Shown here piece after piece: positions 20,344-29,424 of a stretch of 64,000 nucleotides of DNA (position 1 is the first letter of the stretch; each line of letters starts with the position of its first letter). The notes beneath the pieces were generated by a model. It was not told the DNA's origin and ran no database searches. It saw only the letters and a list, made by a program, of their open reading frames with translations. A program made the position numbers and the translations under genes. Location of the stretch: the NCBI GenBank assembly GCA_902561155.1, contig CACEOY010000001.1, positions 145,482 through 209,481 of the forward strand, written 5' to 3'. The stretch is from an uncultured Pelagibacteraceae bacterium. Its GTDB lineage: Bacteria; Pseudomonadota; Alphaproteobacteria; Pelagibacterales; Pelagibacteraceae.

Positions 20344-20419
20344 TCCTCGGTAGCTCAGTTGGTAGAGCAGTTGACTGTTAATCAATTGGTCGCAGGTTCG
20401 AGTCCTGCCCGAGGAGCCA
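20344..20419 (+). tRNA. tRNA-Asn (GTT)
   Basis: A 76-base cloverleaf with paired acceptor arms TCCTCGG and CCGAGGA, D arm AGCTCAGTTGGTAGAGC, anticodon loop CTGTTAA giving GTT, T arm with GGTTCGAGTCC, discriminator G and encoded CCA. It follows tRNA-Cys after 47 bases, so both may be cut from one transcript. Its last base directly abuts the stop codon of the XRE regulator on the other strand. Confidence 0.96.
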
Positions 20420-20785
20420 CTAACCAGTCTTTTCAAAAGATACTGTATTTTTAAGTATTTGAAGAATTTTTTCTTTTTGAGTTTTAGATAAAGATGAAAA
20501 AGTTTTACTCAAAAAAGAGTAATTTAAATCATCACTATCTTCTTGTAAGTTTTTATTATCGTTGAAATTTCTAAAATCTTCAAAAAAATAAGTAATTGGA
20601 ACTTTTAAATAGTTTGATAGCTGCATTAATCTATTAGAGCTGACACCATTAGTTCCTTTTTCATATTTTTGGATTTGTTGGAATGTAACATTAATTGCTT
20701 CTGCTACTTTGGTTTGTGTGAGACCCAGAGATAATCTTCTCATTCTAAGTTTTTTTCCTAAATGCAGGTTAAAATTTTCTTCCAT
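20420..20785 (-). CDS. XRE-family helix-turn-helix regulator
   Basis: A 121-residue DNA-binding protein. The start is taken as ATG 20785, preceded at proper spacing by GGGAGA; a TTG six codons upstream is less likely. Residues 9-65 form a Cro/C1-type HTH with GKKLRMRRLSLGLTQTKVAE and TFQQIQKYEKGTNGVSSNRL. The tail is polar and Ser/Lys-rich. It resembles the small stand-alone XRE regulators common in alphaproteobacteria that follow the same LxxxRxxxGLTQxxxA pattern. Target genes are not evident. The stop codon directly adjoins the 3' end of tRNA-Asn, with no room for a terminator. Confidence 0.88.
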   Translation of the reverse strand: MEENFNLHLGKKLRMRRLSLGLTQTKVAEAINVTFQQIQKYEKGTNGVSSNRLMQLSNYLKVPITYFFEDFRNFNDNKNLQEDSDDLNYSFLSKTFSSLSKTQKEKILQILKNTVSFEKTG

Positions 20786-20947
20786 CCCATCTCCCAATTT
20801 CAATTATTCAACATTAATTTATCTATTTATGCAACAACTAAGTTCAACTTGGGTTCGTTTTTTTTGAGTATTTTAGGGGTCAATAATGCGAAAAAAACAT
20901 GAAAACACTATTGACATATTAAAAAAAAAAACAGCTAAAAATACAAA

Positions 20948-21631
20948 TTAATTATGTTTTTTAAGTCTGTACTCCCAATTTCCCTGTTTAACAAATCTCG
21001 CTTTTAACCAAATTAATGTTTCAGCATCATACCATATATCAGTATTTAATTTTTTGTTATCAGGTAATGATTCATCTGATGATAAAAATTTAAAATGAAG
21101 TGCTTCATAGTTTTTCCCATATAATTCAATTTGTTTTTTTCCTAGAAATTCGACTTTTTGCTCTATTATTCTTCCTGAAATTGCACTGATTTGTGCCTTT
21201 GCTTTAATAATTTCATGATTCCACCAAGTCCCAACCATAGAATTTATATCTGCGTCACCTTTATAAGAGGATCCATCAATATAAAGTTTATTTTTATCTT
21301 TTTTTAAGTTTATATTTACATATTTTTCTTTTTTATTTTGAATAGTTTTTGAATTAAAAGATGAAAATACGTTTTTTTCGTAATTTTCAGTGCTTTCTGC
21401 AAAGTATTTATACAAATCTATACCAAGCTTAGTAATTTTAAAATTTACAACACTTTTTACGGTCAAATTTTCATTATTTCTCAAAAATTCATATTTATGA
21501 GTTCCAATTAGATCATTATTTCTAAATAAATCATATTCCAAATATTTTACTTTGGAATAATGTTCTAAATGACCAAAAGAATTTGTGCTTAAAAAAATGT
21601 ATAAAATAATTGAAACTAATATTTTTTTCAT
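20948..21631 (-). CDS. Exported protein, DUF6134-like
   Basis: A 227-residue protein with an N-terminal signal peptide (MKKILVSIILYIFLSTNSFG, cleavage near residue 20). The rest is beta-rich and looks like a lipocalin-type or DUF3108/DUF6134-type periplasmic protein: YLEYDLFRNNDLIGTHKYEF at the start of the mature part, GTWWNHEI near 135 and DIWYDAETLIWLKARF near the end. I recognise the pattern of DUF6134 but cannot verify it. No catalytic residues are evident. It is divergent from cysK with only 12 bases between the two start codons. Confidence 0.6.
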   Translation of the reverse strand: MKKILVSIILYIFLSTNSFGHLEHYSKVKYLEYDLFRNNDLIGTHKYEFLRNNENLTVKSVVNFKITKLGIDLYKYFAESTENYEKNVFSSFNSKTIQNKKEKYVNINLKKDKNKLYIDGSSYKGDADINSMVGTWWNHEIIKAKAQISAISGRIIEQKVEFLGKKQIELYGKNYEALHFKFLSSDESLPDNKKLNTDIWYDAETLIWLKARFVKQGNWEYRLKKHN

Positions 21632-21636
21632 ATAAT
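21631..21636 (+). promoter_or_regulatory. TATAAT -10 element giving a probably leaderless cysK mRNA
   Basis: A perfect TATAAT lies at 21631-21636, seven bases before the cysK ATG at 21644. A TTGAAA at 21610-21615 gives a -35 candidate with a 15-base spacer, inside the neighbouring divergent gene. With this spacing transcription would begin at or beside the A of the ATG, so the message would lack a leader and a ribosome binding site. Confidence 0.5.
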
Positions 21637-21643
21637 TTTTAAT

Positions 21644-22639
21644 ATGGAATTAACAAATACTATTAATCGAATTGGTAATACACCATTAATTAAATTAAAA
21701 CAAGTTTCAGAATTAACCGGTTGTAATATATATGGTAAGGCTGAATACTTTAATCCTGGAGAATCTGTTAAAGATCGAGCAGCTCTTTACATTGTAAAAG
21801 ATGCATTCGAACAAAAAAAAATTGAAAAAGGTGGTATAATAGTAGAGGGTACTGCTGGAAATACAGGAATAGGTCTAGCTGTTGTTTGTAAAGAATTTGG
21901 TTTAGATTTAAAGATTGTTATACCCAAAACCCAATCAATTGAAAAAAAAAACACTTTAAAAAGATTAGGAGCAGAACTTATTGAGGTTGAAGCAGTTCCA
22001 TACTCAAATCCTAATAATTATATTAAACAATCACAAAAGATTGCTGAAGAATTATCTAAAACACACAAGTTTGGGGTCGTTTGGGGAAATCAATTTGATA
22101 ACGTAGTAAATACCAAAGCCCATGTTGAGACAACAGCTAATGAAATATGGTCACAAACTTCAGGTATGGTGGACGGTTTTACATGTGCAGTAGGAACAGG
22201 TGGTACTTTAGCAGGTGTATCGATTGGTTTAAAAAATAAAAATAAAAATATTAAAATTGCCTTATCCGATCCAATGGGATCTTCATTATATTCTTACATA
22301 AAAAATAATAAATTAGAAAGCAAGGGTAATTCCATAACTGAAGGGATAGGAACTGGAAGAATTACTAAAAACTTTGAAAAAGCTATTATAGATGATGCTT
22401 TTCAAACTGATGATATAGAAGCTTTAAAAATTGTTTATAATTTAATTGAAAAACAAAATATTATTTTGGGAGGCTCTTCTGGTATCAATATTGCTGGTGC
22501 TATTAAATTGGCAAAAAAATTAGGTAAAGGTAAAACAATTGTAACTATATTATGTGATGATGGTAGAAGGTATGCTAGTAAAATTTTCAATAAAGAATTT
22601 TTAAAAAGTAAAAATTTACCAATACCTAAATGGTTATAA
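21644..22639 (+). CDS. cysK: Cysteine synthase A-type enzyme
   Basis: PLP enzyme that makes L-cysteine from O-acetylserine and sulfide. It is 331 residues. Key parts: IGNTPLIKL (11-19), [10 protein letters not shown] with the Schiff-base Lys near residue 43, [12 protein letters not shown] (the asparagine loop), [10 protein letters not shown] (phosphate loop) and [11 protein letters not shown]. The GNTG and EGIGTGR elements fit the CysK/CysM group; the extra C-terminal segment is similar to the cysteine synthase variant common in alphaproteobacteria. Its stop overlaps the stop of aapP on the other strand in a shared TTATAA. Confidence 0.88.
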   Translation: MELTNTINRIGNTPLIKLKQVSELTGCNIYGKAEYFNPGESVKDRAALYIVKDAFEQKKIEKGGIIVEGTAGNTGIGLAVVCKEFGLDLKIVIPKTQSIEKKNTLKRLGAELIEVEAVPYSNPNNYIKQSQKIAEELSKTHKFGVVWGNQFDNVVNTKAHVETTANEIWSQTSGMVDGFTCAVGTGGTLAGVSIGLKNKNKNIKIALSDPMGSSLYSYIKNNKLESKGNSITEGIGTGRITKNFEKAIIDDAFQTDDIEALKIVYNLIEKQNIILGGSSGINIAGAIKLAKKLGKGKTIVTILCDDGRRYASKIFNKEFLKSKNLPIPKWL

Positions 22640-23365
22640 TATTTGACTTAAAAACAATTTTGTCCTGTCAGATTTTGGATTTTCAAAAAAATCTTTAGTT
22701 TTAGCTTTTTCAACGATTTTTCCTTCATCCATAAAAATCATGTTATCTGCAACCTCTTTTGCAAAACCCATTTCATGTGTAACAACTATCATTGTCATTC
22801 CTGCTTTAGCAAGATCAACCATTGCATCTAAAACTTCTTTAATCATTTCTGGATCTAGTGCAGATGTTGGTTCATCAAAAAGCATAATTTTTGGTTCCAT
22901 ACATAAAGCTCTGGCTAAAGCAGATCTTTGTTGTTGACCGCCTGATAATTGTCCAGGAAATTTTTTTGCTTGATCTGCAATTTGGACTCTTTCTAAGTTT
23001 TTCATTGCTAGTTCTTCAGCATCCTTTTTTGGCATTTTTTTTACCCATATCGGCGCTAAAGTGCAATTGTCTAAAATTGATAAATGTGGAAATAAATTAA
23101 ACTGTTGAAATACCATTCCAACTTCAGCTCTAATTTTTTCAAGATCTTTTGTGTTTTCTGAAATTTCTTTTCCATCAACAATTATTTGACCATCTTGATG
23201 CTCTTCAAGCCTGTTAATACATCTTATCAAAGTTGACTTACCAGATCCTGATGGTCCACAAATTACAATTTTTTCTTGTTGATTGACTTCAAGATTTATA
23301 TCTTTAAGTGCTTGAAATTTATCAAACCATTTATTTACATTTTTCAATTCAATAATTTTACTCAT
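22634..23365 (-). CDS. aapP: General L-amino acid ABC transporter, ATP-binding protein
   Basis: ATPase of the Aap-type polar amino acid importer. It is 243 residues with Walker [10 protein letters not shown] (37-45), Q-loop [10 protein letters not shown], signature [15 protein letters not shown], Walker [16 protein letters not shown] and switch His in VVTHEMGFA. It is the last gene of aapJQMP and is one base from aapM. This class moves a wide range of L-amino acids in rhizobia; broad specificity here is inferred from the family. Confidence 0.94.
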   Translation of the reverse strand: MSKIIELKNVNKWFDKFQALKDINLEVNQQEKIVICGPSGSGKSTLIRCINRLEEHQDGQIIVDGKEISENTKDLEKIRAEVGMVFQQFNLFPHLSILDNCTLAPIWVKKMPKKDAEELAMKNLERVQIADQAKKFPGQLSGGQQQRSALARALCMEPKIMLFDEPTSALDPEMIKEVLDAMVDLAKAGMTMIVVTHEMGFAKEVADNMIFMDEGKIVEKAKTKDFFENPKSDRTKLFLSQIL

Positions 23366-24622
23366 TTATCTTTCAGTTTTTAATTTCTTCTCTAAATTCT
23401 GGCTATATCTGCTCATAACATAACATATTACCCAAAATACTAAACCAGCAAATACATAGCCTTCCATGGCCATTCCTAGCCATTTTGGATTAGTTTTTGC
23501 TAAATTTACCATTCCAGCTAGTTCTAAAAGTCCAACAACAAATATCAATGGAGTGTCTTTTACCAATGCCAAAAATGTATTTGCTATTCCTGGAATTACT
23601 AATTTGAGAGCTTGGGGAAGAATTATTAAAAAATGCATTTTCCAATAACCCATTCCTAGTGATTTAGCTGCCTCGTATTGACCTTTAGGTAAAGCTTGTA
23701 AACCTCCTCTAACGACTTCAGCCATATAAGCAGCTTCAAATAACGTGATCGCAATTAAAACTCTTATCAATTTATCTACATAAGTTCCATCTGGTAAGAA
23801 CATTGGAAACATGACTGCTGACATAAATAATACTGTGATTAATGGAACGCCTCTCCATAACTCTATAAATCCTATAGACGTATATCTTATAGCTGGAAGC
23901 TTAGATCTTCTCCCTAAAGCTAAAATAGTTCCTATAGGAAAACAAAGTATCAAAGCAAATGCTGATACTATAAATGTTAATGAAAGTCCGCCCCAAGCTC
24001 CAGTTTCAACATATTTTAGACCAAAATCTCCACCTGATATAAGCTTAAGACCAATTATTGGATACACGAATAATAAAAAAATAATGATGTATTTTTTAAA
24101 CTTTTGAGGAACAAAAAATGAAGCTCCAACAAGTAGAAATAGCGTTAAAAAAGCCGTGTTTATACGCCATTGTTCTGTGTCAGGGTAAAGTCCATAAACA
24201 AATCTGTTTAACCAAACTTTAACAAATACCCAGCATGCTCCGCCACTAGTACAGTCTTCTTTTGTATTGCCTGCAAAATTAGCATCAAACACAAACCAAT
24301 TTAATAAAGGTGGAATGTATTTTATAAGAGCAAATATTACAAGAAGAGTTAATAAAGCGTTAAAATTTGATGAGTTAAAATTAGTATTAACTTTATCAAG
24401 TAGTTTATTTCCACTAAATTCAATTCTTATTAAATAAAGGCCAAATAATCCAAATAATAAGGGAGTTAAATAACTTATTTTGTTGGGTAAAAATGCAGTT
24501 ATATTTGTACTAAAAAAAGAACTTAAAATAATGTCTATAAAACCAACAAATATAAGGGCGCTTCCAGCACCAATGAAGGAATTTAGATTTTTTTTGTCAG
24601 ATTTTAGTATTGATAGATTCAT
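23366..24622 (-). CDS. aapM: General L-amino acid ABC transporter, permease AapM
   Basis: Membrane subunit of the Aap importer. It is 418 residues: an N-terminal set of helices unusual for the HisM family (about 1-200) followed by the permease core with TSIGFIELWRGVPLITVLFM and the EAA-loop EVVRGGLQALPKGQYEAAKSLGM. The extended N terminus is characteristic of AapM compared with HisM. Downstream aapP begins one base away; the stop of aapQ overlaps the start by one base. Confidence 0.92.
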   Translation of the reverse strand: MNLSILKSDKKNLNSFIGAGSALIFVGFIDIILSSFFSTNITAFLPNKISYLTPLLFGLFGLYLIRIEFSGNKLLDKVNTNFNSSNFNALLTLLVIFALIKYIPPLLNWFVFDANFAGNTKEDCTSGGACWVFVKVWLNRFVYGLYPDTEQWRINTAFLTLFLLVGASFFVPQKFKKYIIIFLLFVYPIIGLKLISGGDFGLKYVETGAWGGLSLTFIVSAFALILCFPIGTILALGRRSKLPAIRYTSIGFIELWRGVPLITVLFMSAVMFPMFLPDGTYVDKLIRVLIAITLFEAAYMAEVVRGGLQALPKGQYEAAKSLGMGYWKMHFLIILPQALKLVIPGIANTFLALVKDTPLIFVVGLLELAGMVNLAKTNPKWLGMAMEGYVFAGLVFWVICYVMSRYSQNLEKKLKTER

Positions 24623-25800
24623 TATTTTTCCTTTATAGCCATTTTTTTATTATACCAATTCATAAATACTGAAATAGAAAGACTTAATGATAAGTAAGTA
24701 AGCATTGTAATTGAAATAATTTCAATCGCTCGTCCAGTTTGCATTAATGCAGTTCCCGCAAACACTAAAACAATATCTGGATACGCTATGGCAGCTGCTA
24801 AAGACGAGTTTTTTGTCAAATTTAAATATTGGTTAGTAGTAGGTGGAATTATAATTCTTAAAGCTTGTGGCATTACTACAAGTTTTAAAATTTGTCCTTT
24901 TGTTAAACCAATTGAAGCAGCGGCTTCTTTTTGACCTTTGCTTACACCTAATATACCTGCTCTGACATTCTCAGCAATAAAAGTTGCGGTGTACATTGAT
25001 AAAGCTAAGGCTAGAGAAATTAATTCAGGGATAATACTTACTCCACCTCGATATACATAAACAGTTTTAGATAATTGAGTTAATTCAGGAATTTCAAATG
25101 AAAGGCTTACTCCGCCAAATAAAAATGTTAATAGCGGTAAACCAAAAATTAATGAAATTGATATATATAAAGTTGGAATTTGTTTACCATACTTATCTCT
25201 TTGATTTTGCGCATATTTTGCTAAAAAATAAATTAAAATTAATGCAAATATTAAAGAATAAATAAATACAGAAAAATTTACCCAAACAAATTTCGGAACA
25301 TACCATCCTTTTACATTCAAAAAACTAATATCATAAAAATTGATAGAGTCCACTGTCAAAGGTAAAGCTCTTAAAGCTGCGAAGTACCAGAAAAAAATTT
25401 GAAGAATTAAAGGTATGTTTCTAAATATTTCTACATACCATTCTGCTGATTTTGCTACTAAATAATTCTGAGAAAGTCTTGCTATACCAATTGTTACGCC
25501 TAAAATCGTGGCAAAGAAAATTCCTATTGCAGAAACTAAAATAGTATTTAAAAGACCGACCAAAAACGCTCTTGCATATGAATGAGATCCATCATAATCT
25601 ATAAGCGAAAAAGTTATATCAAAAGAAGATTCTTGAGATAAAAAACCAAATCCAAACGAAATTCCTCTGTTGCCCATATTGTTTTGAGCGTTAATAGTGA
25701 AATAGATAACAACTAAAATTAAAAATAAAATTGTTAAAATTTGAGGAATTAAATCTTTGTTTTTATTGCTTAAATTTAATTTAAGATTTTTAAAATTCAT
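24622..25800 (-). CDS. aapQ: General L-amino acid ABC transporter, permease AapQ
   Basis: Second permease of the Aap importer, 392 residues. About eight hydrophobic segments are visible; the conserved core includes EWYVEIFRNIPLILQIFFWYF and the EAA loop ENVRAGILGVSKGQKEAAASIG. The long insertion between helices (about 150-260) distinguishes AapQ from HisQ. It lies 59 bases downstream of aapJ, and that interval holds a strong hairpin, so its expression is probably lower than that of aapJ. Confidence 0.92.
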   Translation of the reverse strand: MNFKNLKLNLSNKNKDLIPQILTILFLILVVIYFTINAQNNMGNRGISFGFGFLSQESSFDITFSLIDYDGSHSYARAFLVGLLNTILVSAIGIFFATILGVTIGIARLSQNYLVAKSAEWYVEIFRNIPLILQIFFWYFAALRALPLTVDSINFYDISFLNVKGWYVPKFVWVNFSVFIYSLIFALILIYFLAKYAQNQRDKYGKQIPTLYISISLIFGLPLLTFLFGGVSLSFEIPELTQLSKTVYVYRGGVSIIPELISLALALSMYTATFIAENVRAGILGVSKGQKEAAASIGLTKGQILKLVVMPQALRIIIPPTTNQYLNLTKNSSLAAAIAYPDIVLVFAGTALMQTGRAIEIISITMLTYLSLSLSISVFMNWYNKKMAIKEK

Positions 25801-25812
25801 TTTGTGCAGAAT

Positions 25813-25845
25813 AAAAAAAAGGGCTAGATAAATCCAGCCCTTTTT
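25813..25845 (-). terminator. Hairpin terminator/attenuator between aapJ and aapQ
   Basis: AAAAAGGGCT (25816-25825) pairs with AGCCCTTTTT (25836-25845) around a ten-base loop. Read on the minus strand, the stem is followed by a run of eight T, the classic form of a Rho-independent terminator. It lies just after the aapJ stop and before aapQ, so it would let some transcripts through while ending most after the binding-protein gene. Confidence 0.8.
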
Positions 25846-25859
25846 AATTTAATTAGCAA

Positions 25860-26906
25860 TTATCTTGCTGGTGGTACATAAAGAATTCCACCTTTTGTCC
25901 ATAACTCATTTGGACCTCTATTAGGTAAAATTCCAGTGTCTGCTATGTGTTTTTTATAGCTTTCACCATAATTTCCAACTTGCTCGATAATTCTCAAGCT
26001 CCAATCATTATCTAAACCAAAAGCAGCGCCTAATTCACCCTCAGCACCAACTAATCTTTTAATTGCTGGATTATCAGAGTCTTTTAAGCTTGAAGCGTTT
26101 GATGAATTAACACCATACTCTTCTGCTTCGATCATAGTATTTAGAGACCATCTAACAATATCTTCCCATACAGAGTCACCTTGTCTTACAACAGGTCCTA
26201 ATGGTTCTTTTGAAATTGTTTCTGGTAATACTTTATGCTCATCTGGGTTACTCAACTTAGTTCTTTGAGCAGCTAATCCAGATTTATCTGTAGTATAAGT
26301 ATCACATCTTCCAGCATCATAAGCTTGAACAACCTCATCCGCTTTTTCAAACGCAATCGGTTCGTAACTTATGTTTTTGGAATTAAAGAAGTCTCTCATG
26401 TTAAGCTCTGTAGTAGTACCTGTGTTTGTGCATGCAGATATACCATTTTTGAAATCATTCACTGAATTGATTCCAGAAGCTTTTCTAACCATGAAACCTT
26501 GACCATCATAAAAGTTCACACCAACAAATGTTAATCCAATGTCAGCGTCTCTTGATAATGTCCAAGTTGTGTTACGTGCAAGTACATCGATTTCACCTGA
26601 AGTTAATGCAGTAAATCTCTCTTTTGCACTTAATGGAGTATATTTAACTTTGTCAGCATCACCTAATACAGCAGCTGCAACAGCTCTACATACGTCCACG
26701 TCTATACCGGTCCAGTTTCCTGCTTCATCAGCATTTGAAAACCCTGGAAGTCCTTGTGAAACTCCACATTTTACAAAACCAGCTTTTTTAGTGTTGTCTA
26801 AAGTCTTAGATTTTTTAGAACCAGCGCCACCACCACTTTGGCCACAAGCCACAAGTAACAGAGATGCAAATCCAACTAAAATCCAAGTTTTGATTGATTT
26901 AATCAT
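25860..26906 (-). CDS. aapJ: General L-amino acid ABC transporter, substrate-binding protein
   Basis: Periplasmic receptor of the Aap importer, 348 residues. The N terminus MIKSIKTWILVGFASLLLVAC ends in a lipobox-like LLLVACG, so the mature protein may be anchored by a lipid on Cys21 instead of being free. The SBP-bac-3 fold follows, with GFSNADEAGNWTGIDVDVCR, the ligand-loop ARNTTWTLSRD and YTTDKSGLAAQR. A GAGGG ribosome binding site lies before the ATG. It is first in the operon and followed by a terminator hairpin. Broad L-amino acid specificity is expected from the family. Confidence 0.93.
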   Translation of the reverse strand: MIKSIKTWILVGFASLLLVACGQSGGGAGSKKSKTLDNTKKAGFVKCGVSQGLPGFSNADEAGNWTGIDVDVCRAVAAAVLGDADKVKYTPLSAKERFTALTSGEIDVLARNTTWTLSRDADIGLTFVGVNFYDGQGFMVRKASGINSVNDFKNGISACTNTGTTTELNMRDFFNSKNISYEPIAFEKADEVVQAYDAGRCDTYTTDKSGLAAQRTKLSNPDEHKVLPETISKEPLGPVVRQGDSVWEDIVRWSLNTMIEAEEYGVNSSNASSLKDSDNPAIKRLVGAEGELGAAFGLDNDWSLRIIEQVGNYGESYKKHIADTGILPNRGPNELWTKGGILYVPPAR

Positions 26907-27096
26907 ATTTATGATTCCCTCATTTTATTGTTAACAATATTTTGAAAATTAAATTTCAAAGATCAAATTATGTATAATCTATTACTTAATTTCAATCTGA
27001 TTAAATAAACACAATATATAGACTCAATATAATAAAAATACCAAATATACGAATATACACCTCTTTAATTAGACATGTTCTAAGATATAATTTGTT

Positions 27097-27537
27097 ATGC
27101 CAACATACTTTGTAAACTCATCAAATGTAAAACTTTCAAAACTAATAAAAGAAAAATTAGCAAAACAAATTACAAAAATTCATAACAAAGCTACTGGGGC
27201 AAATAAGTATTTTGCTCAAGTAATTTTTAATGACACAAAAAAAGGAAACCATTTTATGGGCGGAAAAATAGTCACTAAATCTGAAATTTTTATATATGGT
27301 CACATTAGATCAGGCAGAACTTCGAAAGTTAAAAATAAATTAATTAAAGGTTTAAGAGAAATGGTTAAAGAGAATACAAAATTAGAAAAAGATAATATTT
27401 GGGTATATTTATTAGATTTAAAGTCCAATCAAATGATAGAGTACGGTGAAATACTACCAAAATCTGGTAGTGAAAAAAAATGGTTTAAAAATTTACCAAT
27501 AAAATTAAAAATAAGATTAAATAAAATTGATAATTAA
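27097..27537 (+). CDS. Tautomerase-superfamily protein (cis-CaaD/MSAD-like)
   Basis: A 146-residue protein of the tautomerase superfamily, two joined 4-oxalocrotonate-type units. The sequence begins Met-Pro, so after Met removal Pro1 is the general base as in all members; MPTYFVNSSNVKLS and GGKIVTKSEIFIYGHIRSGR fit the cis-CaaD or malonate semialdehyde decarboxylase side. The physiological substrate is unknown. TATAAT at 27086-27091 ends five bases before the ATG, so the message may be leaderless. Convergent with trmB, overlapping by four bases. Confidence 0.75.
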   Translation: MPTYFVNSSNVKLSKLIKEKLAKQITKIHNKATGANKYFAQVIFNDTKKGNHFMGGKIVTKSEIFIYGHIRSGRTSKVKNKLIKGLREMVKENTKLEKDNIWVYLLDLKSNQMIEYGEILPKSGSEKKWFKNLPIKLKIRLNKIDN

Positions 27538-28154
27538 TATTTAGAAAATAAAAGTGAATTTATTTTATTGCCTTTTTTCTCTGCTTTTAAATAAAACTTA
27601 GTTTTAATTGTCACAATTTTATTAACTTTTTTTACCTTAACATAAGGGAGTTTTTTCATAATAGTTTTAACATTTTTAAAATAATCTATATTATCTGTAC
27701 TAAAAAAAACTTTCCCTTTTTTTTTCAAAATTATAAAGATTTTCTTTAAAAATTCTTCATTTATAATTCGTCTCTTCTTATGTCTTTTTTTTGGCCACGG
27801 ATCAGGAAATAAAACATATATTATATCAAAACGAAGTTTTTTAAATTTATTGATAAATTTTTGAAATACATAAGGATAAAGATAGATATTTTTTATATTA
27901 TTATTAATACAGTAATCTGAAACATTTACCATTCCATTCTTAAAAGGATCAACGCCAATTATATTTTTTGTGATATTTTTTTTAGATAAATAAATTAGAT
28001 TTTCACCCATTCCGATACCTACCTCTAATAATAGTTTTTTTTTTAAATTAAGTTTATTGATATTGTTTTTCTTGAGAAAATATTTAAAGTTTTTTTCTTT
28101 TATTTTTGATATTTTTCTTGATTTTATTCTTCCAAAATAAAGTTTTTTTTTCAT
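27534..28154 (-). CDS. trmB: tRNA (guanine-N7-)-methyltransferase TrmB
   Basis: SAM-dependent enzyme that makes m7G46 in the variable loop of tRNAs. It is 206 residues from ATG 28154; a TTG five codons upstream is the alternative. SAM site: LLLEVGIGMGENLIYL (near 45-60); catalytic region LFPDPWPKKRHKKRRIIN, which is diagnostic of TrmB; then STDNIDYF. The protein is extremely Lys-rich, as in the AT-rich neighbours. Convergent with the tautomerase gene. Confidence 0.93.
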   Translation of the reverse strand: MKKKLYFGRIKSRKISKIKEKNFKYFLKKNNINKLNLKKKLLLEVGIGMGENLIYLSKKNITKNIIGVDPFKNGMVNVSDYCINNNIKNIYLYPYVFQKFINKFKKLRFDIIYVLFPDPWPKKRHKKRRIINEEFLKKIFIILKKKGKVFFSTDNIDYFKNVKTIMKKLPYVKVKKVNKIVTIKTKFYLKAEKKGNKINSLLFSKY

Positions 28155-28181
28155 TTGATAAGATCGCAATAAAGATGAATT

Positions 28182-29336
28182 TTATTCTAATGAACTAATT
28201 TCATTAAAAATACCCCTTTTGTTTAAACCTTCAAGAATTTTTATTGTACCATCTTTATTCCAATGAATATCACCTAAAATAAAATTATTTAAAATGAATT
28301 TTCTTTTATTATCGTTTTGAAATTGATCGTACAAACTAATGAAATTTATATTATTTCTTTTTGAAAATTTTTTCCAATAGGTTTCATGCTTATCATCGCC
28401 ATAAAATATTTGAGTTGGCCATGGATAAACAATTAAATAGGACTTGATATTATTTTTTTCAAAAAGCTCATATAAATTTTTTAAAAAATAGTCTGATTTT
28501 TTGAGTCCATTTTTTACTTTAAAATAAGTTTTTACGTTAAAAGTCCAATAACCTCTGTCAACCGTAAGCATTCTAAAAAACAAGGTATCTTCTTTCGTAG
28601 TTTTAAAAAAAGGTTTATTGAATTCATTTGAAGCTTTATATTTTAACTTGATATAATTTTTTAAAACCTCTGTTCGATCAGATAACAATAAAAGAGATCT
28701 AAACAAAAGTGTATTGGTTGATAAAAATTCACCGACTTTGTAGAAATACCTTTTATAAATTGGTTTGGTAGAATAATAATTAATTATTTTGGACTTGTCT
28801 TTTGAATAGTCTAAAAATAACTCATCATAAATGTCTGAGACATCTAGAAATACTAAGGCATAATCAAATTTATATCCTTGATCGATATAATGTTTTGTCT
28901 TTAGATAATAAATTCCTGGTGAATATGAGCCTACTGCACTATTAAGAACCTCAAATCTATCACCCAATTTATTTTGTATCAATCCACCAATAGTATATTT
29001 ATAGTCGTAACCAGATCCCTCTATAAAAGAATCTCCTATAAGCAAAACTCTTTTTTGTTCTTTATTTTCTTTTTCTATTTTCTTTTTTTCAAAATCTCTA
29101 AATCCAATAGAATTGGTCACGAATCTTAATTTAAATTTTTGCCAATTCTCTACAACATCAATGTTTGGCATTAAATCATGGTGATAAATTTCTGATTTAA
29201 TCCTCCAATAATGATCAACTTTATTTGTGTTTTTCCAAAATTGAGTTTTTTTAAATATAAAATTTGTAAAAAATAGATCTAAAACAAAATAAATGGCAAT
29301 TATAACAAAAATTATTTTAAACTTTGATTCTCTCAT
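28182..29336 (-). CDS. Membrane-anchored SGNH/GDSL hydrolase-like protein
   Basis: A 384-residue protein with one N-terminal membrane helix (about 8-27) and a periplasmic body. LLIGDSFIEGSGY (98-110) supplies the block-I Ser of SGNH hydrolases and GDIHWNKDG (about 359-367) the Asp-x-x-His block V. Such proteins deacylate or acylate surface sugars, or act in lipid or glycan modification. The intervening blocks II and III are not obvious, so it may be a divergent member. No glycan gene is adjacent. It ends 27 bases before trmB. Confidence 0.7.
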   Translation of the reverse strand: MRESKFKIIFVIIAIYFVLDLFFTNFIFKKTQFWKNTNKVDHYWRIKSEIYHHDLMPNIDVVENWQKFKLRFVTNSIGFRDFEKKKIEKENKEQKRVLLIGDSFIEGSGYDYKYTIGGLIQNKLGDRFEVLNSAVGSYSPGIYYLKTKHYIDQGYKFDYALVFLDVSDIYDELFLDYSKDKSKIINYYSTKPIYKRYFYKVGEFLSTNTLLFRSLLLLSDRTEVLKNYIKLKYKASNEFNKPFFKTTKEDTLFFRMLTVDRGYWTFNVKTYFKVKNGLKKSDYFLKNLYELFEKNNIKSYLIVYPWPTQIFYGDDKHETYWKKFSKRNNINFISLYDQFQNDNKRKFILNNFILGDIHWNKDGTIKILEGLNKRGIFNEISSLE

Positions 29337-29346
29337 CTAAAAATTA

Positions 29347-29423
29347 TGGCGCGCCCTGAAGGATTCGAACCTACGACCCTCGGTTTAGAAAACCGATGCT
29401 CTATCCAACTGAGCTAAGGGCGC
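29347..29423 (-). tRNA. tRNA-Arg (TCT)
   Basis: A 77-base cloverleaf on the minus strand. Acceptor arms GCGCCCT and AGGGCGC pair; D arm TAGCTCAGTTGGATAGAGCA; anticodon loop TTTCTAA gives TCT, decoding AGA (and AGG), the dominant Arg codons in this AT-rich DNA. T arm GGTTCGAATCC, discriminator G, CCA encoded. It begins one base after the stop of the GcvT-like gene, so the tRNA is probably processed from that transcript or has its own promoter inside that gene. Confidence 0.95.
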
Positions 29424-29424
29424 T

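Noticed and set aside
20886..20951. A 21-codon frame with AGGGG before it, between the XRE and DUF6134-like genes
   Set aside because: Too short, almost all Lys/Asn/Thr, and it overlaps the end of the opposite gene. No independent support.
26539..26934. 131-codon frame antisense to aapJ
   Set aside because: Composition of a reverse translation of a conserved gene; no domain or ribosome binding site.
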